DNA from: Zygnema cylindricum
Lineage: Eukaryota > Streptophyta > Zygnematophyceae > Zygnematales > Zygnemataceae
Assembly: GCA_037447655.1 (NCBI GenBank)
Contig: JBBHKE010001844.1
Location: forward strand, 104,936 to 168,935
DNA length: 64,000 nt
Reading direction: 5' to 3'
Positions 51,235 to 59,800 of this stretch are shown here, piece by piece (within the stretch, counting starts at the first letter, position 1; every line of letters begins with the position of its first letter). The notes under the pieces were generated by a model. The model was not told the origin of the DNA and searched no databases. It saw only the letters and a program-made list of their open reading frames with translations. A program made the translations under genes and the position numbers.

Positions 51235-51965
51235 TTGTTGAAAACGCATTTTACGCACGATTCACCGCGCGTACAATACGTAGAAACTGGAGAGGTCGAT
51301 TTGAAAAAATCGTAAAAATCGTTAATGAATTTTTGTCCGTACAAATCCGTACACGTTAAAAAATTTATATTGAACAAATGCCGCAGTTTGTACGCTGAGG
51401 GGTGGAAAATTTTAAAATATATATATACTCATTACACCTCAATGAAACATAAATACGATTACATTAACTGGTTACAGCCGACATTCTTAAGCCTAGTTGT
51501 TATATATATTGGCCCAAGTTCCATTCTTATTGGCACATGTGCAATTGACCAAATGGCCCAGGTTCAATTCTTATTGGCACATGTGCAATTGACCAAATAA
51601 TATATCTAACTGTCTCAGACAGGCAGCCATGGCATCCGTCCACATTTTGAACTTACGGTGCGCAAATAGTGTGACGCCGCAACGTCTCTTTTTGAAATTG
51701 TCCGTAGATGTACGATAATTTTCCGTACATATCTGTGCACATTCTGTTCAGTTTACAGAACAGAAAGTACCGATATGTGCATCGTATCATTTCGTAAACT
51801 TTCGTACAGGTTTCGTACAGTTACCGTAATTTGTTTATAAGTTTCCCGTAAAATGGCAGTTTCAGTTTACAGTAGACGTTTTTTTGCGATTTTTTCAAAA
51901 GTCACGTACAATACGTAGAAACTGGAAAAAATGAAAAAATCGCGCGATTTGAACAACTAGGCTTT
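51235..51965. repeat. Region bounded by CGTACAATACGTAGAAACTGG words
   Basis: The words CGTACAATACGTAGAAACTGG at 51269 and 51904 lie in the same orientation, each with GAAAAAATCG afterwards. CGTACA-type words are common between them. Function unknown; possibly an old element with direct ends. Confidence 0.4.
51511..51598. repeat. 44-bp tandem duplication
   Basis: Units 51511-51554 and 51555-51598, starting GGCCCA(A/G)GTTC and ending GCAATTGACCAAAT, differ at only a few bases. Confidence 0.95.
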
Positions 51966-52149
51966 TAATCGAAAGTTCGAAACTCCAAAGTTTACCAGCG
52001 ACGCCGGTGCCTCATCACCGAAATAGTGCACCAACAACCAGCGACCAGACTCTCGGCTGAACGAAATAACCCATTATTGATCAGGCTGCCTCTTAATGGG
52101 TTTTAGGAAATGGAGAAATGAAGGAATGTCTCTTTTTTGAAAATTTCCC

Positions 52150-52255
52150 CATTTGGTCCGTCCGTCAATTCCCCCATACATTCCGTCCGTCCGTACATTC
52201 CGACCATCCGTACAATTTCCGTCCGTACACTCCGTCCGTATACGAAATGCATACA
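52150..52255. repeat. Degenerate CCGTCCGTACA repeats
   Basis: CCGTCCGT(A)CA(A/T)T units repeat over about 100 bp. No ORF of interest. Confidence 0.7.
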
Positions 52256-52759
52256 ATTTAACGGAAGTTCAAATAAGTAAAAATAACGTTTCTTGAATTT
52301 GAAATTTGAACCAATGAAACCTCTATCTTCTTGCTCTTCTTTTTTCTTCTTTCTTTCTTGAAGTTTTTTTTTTTCTTTTTTTCTTTCTACTTTTGTAGTG
52401 CTTTTGTATTTTGTGTGATAATCGCGAGCTTTTCGTGTAGAATGTACAGTTTTGTCAGTGTATAGTGTTTTATATAGTGTGGCATAGAGAGAGTGAAAAA
52501 GTATTTATTTATTTACTTATATATAATTTGTATTTTTGTATTTTTTTTTCTCCGTGGGATATATTGGCTTCCATGGAGTGCTCTCTCTTCTGCATTTTTA
52601 TTTATTGCTTTCAATATTTATTCTTATTATAGACATATACTCGACAGTGACAAACAGCAAAAAGAAAAAAAAAATGACATTAACAAAAAAAAAAAAGTAA
52701 AATGAGGGGAAAATAATGAAGAATGTCTTGAAAAAATATGCCCTCCATAAAAACAAAAA

Positions 52760-53345
52760 AAACCGAGGATAGAGGCTCTCACAAAAATGGACTCCAATTG
52801 AAAAAAAAATACTTCTAATCGAAAAAAACACGACTTTGTTTTTATCGTAAAATCATAATTACGAAAGTGATGCACAGAGAAAAAGAAAAGAAAAAGAAAA
52901 AAAAAAAACCAAGACTTCGTCTGAGTTTCAATTATAGCCTAAAAATATAAAGATTTTGATTTGACATGTGATGTTATCCTTACCCTTAACCTTATTTCCT
53001 AACCTTTTCCATAACCTTATCCTCAACCTTATCCTTCCCCTTCTCCTTCTCCTTCTCCCTCTCCATCTCTTTCTCCTTCTCCCTCTCCCTCTCCCTCTCC
53101 CTCTCCTTCTCCCTCTCCTCCCTCTCCCTCTCCTTTTCCTTCTCCTTCTCCTCCTCATCCTCGTAACCTTAATCCTTAGCCAAATCTTTGTCCTTAACCT
53201 TATCCCTCAGTATCCTTAACCTTCGGTATCCATTGTTAAATTTACACCTCCGTTTTTACACAGACACACACAGTTGGTCAAACCTTATCCATTTGTACTT
53301 TGACCGGTCTCGAATGTCGGAAACCACTTTTGCCGAAAATTCGAG
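52760..53345. repeat. Dispersed repeat R3, copy 2
   Basis: Second copy of 49885-50340, expanded by CCTTATCC/CCCTCT hexamers at 53010-53165. CCTTAACCTTATCC words look superficially telomere-like but are not a plant or animal telomere unit. Confidence 0.85.
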
Positions 53346-53526
53346 GGACGACCGAATTCCCAAAAAATATTTTTCAGCCAAAAGGCGTCCCCCAGAATCC
53401 GGAATCTGCCCAGGAAAAAAAAAAAAAAAAAAAAAAGAATGACAAAAGAAAGGGGGTAAAACTTTATGATCGTCTTTCTTTATAGTTTGTTTCATAACCT
53501 CTCCCCCCATTCCCCCCCTTCTCCCC

Positions 53527-53536
53527 NNNNNNNNNN
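53527..53536. other. Assembly gap (10 N)
   Basis: Ten Ns between a C-run and A-runs. Ten is a conventional placeholder, so true length is unknown. The last POLA1 exon(s) may be missing here. Confidence 0.99.
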
Positions 53537-53804
53537 CCTTCGAGAGAAAAAAAAAAAAAAAAAAAAAAAACACAATCCAACACAAAAAAAAAAAAAAAAA
53601 AAAAAAAGAGAGCTTCCACAGTTTCCTAACTTTTATTTTTGTTCTTTTTCACTTGAATGTGAACTTGTGTGGACTTAAATTTGAATTTTTAAAACCTTCC
53701 TTTTCTTTTTTTTTTGGGAGAGGGGGGAAGGGGAGAGAGAGAGTTAGGGGAGGAAAGGGGGACAGGGAGAAACAGAGAGGGGGGAATTTTTTATTTTCTT
53801 TAAC
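53537..53804. other. A-runs and purine-rich spacer
   Basis: Two A-runs over 20 bases (about 53547-53570, 53584-53607) and a GA-rich patch at 53715-53785. No last POLA1 exon was recognised. Confidence 0.5.
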
Positions 53805-53879
53805 CTTTTGAATGGCTCTAGAAACGTCCAAAAGTCGAAAAAAATGCGATAATTGCTTGTAGAGATCCGCCTCCGAAAA
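53805..53879 (-). CDS. POLA1: POLA1 exon: FSEADLYKQL (near C-terminus)
   Basis: A 75-bp phase 0-0 exon after acceptor TTTTTTGCAG; donor GTTAAA is weak. FSEADLYKQLSHFFRLLDVS then RAIQK match the conserved Pol alpha segment after the second zinc site. If the donor is not used, the frame runs on into low-complexity residues. Confidence 0.8.
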
Positions 53880-56800
53880 CTGCAAAAAAATAATAAAATT
53901 AAAGAAAAAAAATTAAAGATAACACAAAAATAAATAAATAAATAACTGAAGAAATTAATAAGTAAGAAATAAAAAAGAAAAGGACATAAAAAGTTAAAAG
54001 TATACAGATTCAACTTCACTAAAAAGAATCAAATTCAAAATCAACACGCCACGTCCACCTCTCTTCCCTCCTCCCTCCCTCCTCCTTCCTCCTTCCCCCC
54101 CCTCCCCCCGCCTCCCTCCCTAGAGAGCTCTCCTTCCTCCTCCTCCCCCCTCCCTCCATTCTTTCTCCTTACTCCCTCACCTTCCTCCCATCCTCCACTC
54201 TTCCTCCCTCATTCCGACTCCTCCCTCACTCTCCCCCACCACCCGTAGCGTCACATTTCTCGTCCGACATCCGTACTTTGTCATCCTTTCGCCAGGTGGC
54301 TCCGTCATCAGCAAAAAAACACAAAAAAAAAAATTTGATAAAAGAAAAAAAACAAAAAGCAAAAAAAGACGAAAAACAAAAAAGACAAAAAAATGAAAAT
54401 TGCGAAAAAAAAAAAAAACAAAACAAAACAGGAAGAAACAAAAGGTTCAAAAAGGCGGGAACTTTTGTAGCCTTGATTTCGTTGCTATTTTCTGCCTTAT
54501 GTACACGAGAAAGTACATGAAGTGTTGTCAATATTTAATACCTAACATTATAAATTGTCGGTGTTCGTACACAAGCTTAAAATGGTCTGGAGGGAGGAGG
54601 AAAAGACAATTTTTTCAGAATTTAAAACGAAGTTGTCGTTATGGAGGGAAGAATGTTACGTATTTGTATTTTCGTGGGTTTTACACATGGCTTACACAAT
54701 CATACCACATTTGTTGTAAGATTTGGGGATATTTTTTTTCATAAGGATGTTGTTGACATGTCGAGGTTCCCATTGCCATTAGATGAATAAGAAACAAAAT
54801 CGCATGAATGAGATTAACGGCCCTAAACGGACTGACATAGTGACATGAATTGATAGGCTTGCCTCACGTACAAAATTCATAAAGGGCAAATTTCATTAGA
54901 ACATGAAGGATTTTTTACTCTATTGACGGTTTTTTCTTCTCGTGTAGAAGTTGAGCCAAGGACAAAGTAGTCTCTCCATCTTAAGTACTTCCCAAGATAT
55001 CACATTGTGTACCATTATTAGCGTTGATCTTATATTCACCGCTTAAATCAACTTTTCTCCGTGCACACTCGGTTATTAAATCGGAAGCCGGTCACAATGT
55101 CTAAAAATTCTTACCTTCCAATTGGCGAACTCCGAAGGGAAACCGGACAAGTGTACGGGGACAAAAAGTTGATGTATAAGTGGTGAAAAAAACATCAAAC
55201 ACTTATAACGACACACGGTATAACAGTAAACCAACTGGAATTTGACAAATTAACAATTTCCAAGAGTCGGTGTTAGAACTGTTTTTTGCTTTGTGGTCAC
55301 GTCAGATTTTCATGGAATGGTACAAATTCATTTCATTCTAACCAAAATCAAATGGCGTGTGGGAGTTTGCCATATATCACGAGACCATTGTTTTTCTTGC
55401 CAAGTTTTTTTCTATGATTCCAGTTGTAAACATTTCCCGTAGCTCGAAGCATGTCACGTCCCGCTTAAAGTGGCACTCTATTACTCGTAAACAAAGTGTG
55501 ATGGAAAAGCTCCATCAACTTCTATGTTACCAATATTATTACACGACTTATAATACGACAACATAACAGAAAAAGCTACTTGTCTTGATGGAAATTTGCC
55601 CAAAGATATATACCTCCCTTGAAACTAACAAAATATTTATAGAATCTTCAATTTTTGCTTTTTTATGACTCGTACTATGTAAGAACACTGACAAATTTCA
55701 TTGTTTTTAATATACGTAGGCAAAATGAACGATTTTATGTACATTGGTACAAGAAGGCGAATTAGGAAAAAGTTTAAGGCAAACATAACTTCCTCGCCAG
55801 ATAAAGACAAAAAACAAACAGCAACAATGAACCGAATTTACAAAACTTAGGCCCATGTTGACCCAATTAAACACATTATACCCATTTGGATTAACAAGCA
55901 ACCCTTCAAAACAAAATGCCTTCAAAGAAATGGAAAGAAAAGGGGTGGAGGGAGACATACCACGAGCCAGCCATCGTAGTATTTAGACACAAATGCCTCT
56001 GCCCTCTGCTTCACCTGTTTATACCCCATTTGTACCCCATTTGTCCCTTTCAAAAAAAGAAACAAACAAAAAATAAAACGATGTTTCATCTGATTTAACC
56101 CCATTTGTAACCCGTTTTAGCCTTTTCAGAAAAAATAAAAAAACCAGACAAAAAAATGGGAAAGAGACGTCAAATTGGTAAATGGAAGAACTATCAATAA
56201 AAGTTGGCTTTGCCACTAAACACCTCATTTTAGTGTAGATCTACCCATATTTTTCTTTTACACCCATTTTTTCTCCCTTTTGTTTGACCTTAATAATGAA
56301 ACCTTAGATTTGGACCACAAAATAGTGTCGATACATTTCAGCCAAAAAGATAAGCTCCAACTGAGAAAAAAAGCAAAAAAAGAAAAAAAAAATCCGCAAG
56401 AAGCCCACCAATCATAGTGTGGATGCTACCAAAACGTACGTCAAAAAAACAAAAAATAAAAAGAAAAAACAAAAGCTCCCAAAGACGCTAAAAACAGTGT
56501 ATACAAAAGACTAACAAGAAAGAAACCGAACACAAAAAGAGGGAAAAAAAAAGAGAAAAACAAACAAGGAAAAAAATAAAAGAGGAAAAAGAAAAAAAAG
56601 GTACCTGATTGGCAAGCATGCCACCTGTCACAACGGATTCCGTTTCAAAACTGTTTTCTTTGCATTTTGGACAACTCAAACCATCCATGGCCGTTGTCTC
56701 TTTCGGCTTATTAGGCGTTAAACCGTCGGCTTTTGGAAGTGCACTAGAATCTGACGAGGGAGGGAGAGGAGAGGGAGATTTGGTGACATCGATGGGCTGT

Positions 56801-59800
56801 TGAGGTTTTGAGGAAGCTTGGGAGATGATGCTTTGGACACCCGGGAAAGGGAATTTGGAGGCACATCTCGGGCAGACGAGAAGGAGTGGATCACAATGTC
56901 GATACCTATGACATTGGTCACGGGTGATAAACATTCAGCATTCCAAAATGGGAAACATAAACTGCTTCGGAAATTGGATGGTGAGAAACATTGGATATGG
57001 AAGTTTGGCATTGAATACTGGACATTGTACACTGAAAAGATTGGAAATTTGACATTAGTCATCAAACATTAACATCAAAACTTTAAACATTAAACGTTGG
57101 ATATTGGACATTAGACATCAGAAATAAGACATTAAACATAAAACATTGGATATTGGATATTGGACGTTGGACAGATTGGATAAGGATGCTGGACGTTAGA
57201 GATTGGAGATTGGACATTAGGCATTTAGACATTTCAAACTGGGAAACGAGCACAGAATGTCAAAAATTAGACATCTGACATTGGACATTCCAAACTCGAA
57301 GATAGAACTTTTTTGTGGAAAGCGGACATTGAAGATCAAATTAAATATTGGACATGTAAAACGTGTGAAAGAAAAACATTGGTCGGTGGACGCTGGTCAC
57401 CGAGTTTGAACATCAGACAATGACAGAAACGGACAAAATTTGAGATATCAGGTCAATAATGAATTTGAGACATTAAATTTGGCCAGACAAATTTACAATA
57501 ACCATCCTAAAAAGATTACAGCTTTCCGTTATCGCTATAAACCGTCGATATGGCCAATGACGATATAATGGAGCCATACATCCGTACCGCAGAACTTCCA
57601 AAAAAGTACGTTATCCGGTTATCAGGAAAAAGACGTCATAAAATCTAATAAAAATCACGTAAGAAAACAAGAAAAACCTTTTTTTTTGGCAAGTTCAAGG
57701 TAAAACTTACCACTCGTCATCGTCTAGTGTCGATCCCGATGTCATCTGAACTTCTTCGGCACTAAAAGCCGAAGCTGCTGCTGCCTGTTGGTGATACTGG
57801 AAAACAGAAAAGAACGACACAAACAAATGTAAAAATGCGATACAAACAAACAGAAAAACACTATAGAAACAAACAAAATATACGATACAAATGAACAGGA
57901 AATGAAGAACAAAGCCTTTTCAAGTTTGGGTTTTTCAAACATACCTTGGCTGTATCGAGACCCAGGCAATCCGCCAGTCGAGCTGCGTCGGTTCCTTCGA
58001 TTGGAGCACAAAGTCGAGCCACAACCGGATGAATCTGGCCAATGGGAACATGCACCTGGCGTTAAACCTAACAGAAATGGTGGATAAACCTCTCGACACC
58101 TGGCATTAAACCGAACAGAAACGATTGATAAATTCTCGCACCATCTGGTAAGCAAAAACGATAGACAAAACCTCTCACAACCTGGCATTAAGCCTAACAA
58201 GAACGATGGAAATAAAAGCCAGCAAAATTTGGGATGCTTTGCCGGTTTCCTCCCTTAAATAGTATGTTTAACAACATGTTCTGAATCCGATAAAATTGCG
58301 AATACGCAATAGTCACACCAGTTTGTATACAACAGTTTGTAGTCGATTTAATGAAATAGGAGCAAATAAGTGGATGAAAGCTTGTTGAAAACGACAAAAC
58401 AAAACCTCTCACAGCCCAGCATTTAACTCAGCAAAAGTAAATAAAAAATAACTTCCCGCCTTCTGGCACTAGACCTAAAAAATGGATTGAACAAATTTCA
58501 CGCCTTCTGGCATAAAGATTAACAAAAAACGATAAAAGAATCTCACACCACCTGGCATTGAAGCTAAGGAAAAAAAAAAACAGCCAATACCTCTTGCCTT
58601 CTGGCATTGAACTTAAAAAAAACATCGCGGTGCCTAGCATTAAACTCAACAAAACGAGAGAAAAAACCAATGCTTACTCACACAAGAGGTAAATGAACAA
58701 ATCAATAAAATTAAAAACCGGAAACACATATCTCAAAATAGTTTACTTTAAGGAGTATGACATTCAGAAAAATATGAATTACTCTGTTGCTCACCACCGT
58801 ACAATTTAGTAACTTTGTTTTATTGCCATTTTAGATGAAACGGTACATTTGTCTTGAAGAAAAATATAACATTAGTGTGGATTGTAAATGATTAAAGAAA
58901 TCTGAGCCAAAACTACACCGCTAATCGTTATCAGTGTTAAAGTTTTTTTCGCCACTTAAATCATCTTTTCTCTGTGCTCACTTGTCAGATTGTCAATCGG
59001 AGACTGCCAATAGTGTGCACAAAGAAAAGATGTTTTAAGTAGCGAAAAAAACTTTAACACTAATAACGATTAGCGGTGTAGTGTGGACAAACATATTGAA
59101 GACAAAAGTTGAGCTTTATACCAAAGTCTACACTGTTAGTGGTAAGAACTGTACCCAACCTGTTGTGTCAAGTAATACTCGATATCGACGTCCCAATCTC
59201 CCTCTCCGTTTTGGACCTCTTCTATGTGACGAGCCCGTTCAGCTAAATTCCCGACAGAAGGTCCTCCCTGGAAGATAAGATTCTCAGAAAGTAAGAAAAG
59301 GAAATAACGAGGGACTTTCAAAAGAAAGGAGAATATTTGACAAAATTGGCCATATGAAGCTCTAACACGTCATGTGAATAACTACAATAAAGTAGGTGAG
59401 ACATCAAAATTTTGAAGTTATAAGGGACTTTTTATAGAATAGCAGTATTCACAACAAAATTTTATCCAAAAAAATCATCAAAAAATCGATGTACGGTAAT
59501 TTTGTTAAGAGAAACCATGTCAAGGTAACTAAACGCGAAAAACCAAACAAGAAGAAATAAGTTACATCAATGCAAAAGAGCTATAATGAAACTGTTTTGC
59601 AAATGTAATCACGAAGGAAGATTTCGTAATCGATAACCAACACCGTTTTTCCTATATTATAGGTTACGAAGTTTGACAGAAGATGCCCAACAACCATTTC
59701 AAAGGCAAAGGTCAACTTTTTTTGTGTAGAATCTTATATCGTTCGAATTATCTAATTTTTTTTCCTGCTTTATGCTATTTTTATATTGCTCGTATTCTCT

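Noticed and set aside
52970-53240. Interstitial telomere from CCTTAACC/CCTTATCC words
   Set aside because: The unit does not match TTTAGGG, TTAGGG or another known telomere repeat and is irregular.
47426-53526. Transmembrane segment and kinase domain completing a receptor kinase
   Set aside because: Looked for after the LysM exons on the plus strand; no GxGxxG, HRD or DFG-type exon and no clear membrane span found.
53256-53678. ORFs that span the N gap
   Set aside because: They consist of poly-Lys or poly-Phe from A/T runs and include unknown residues.
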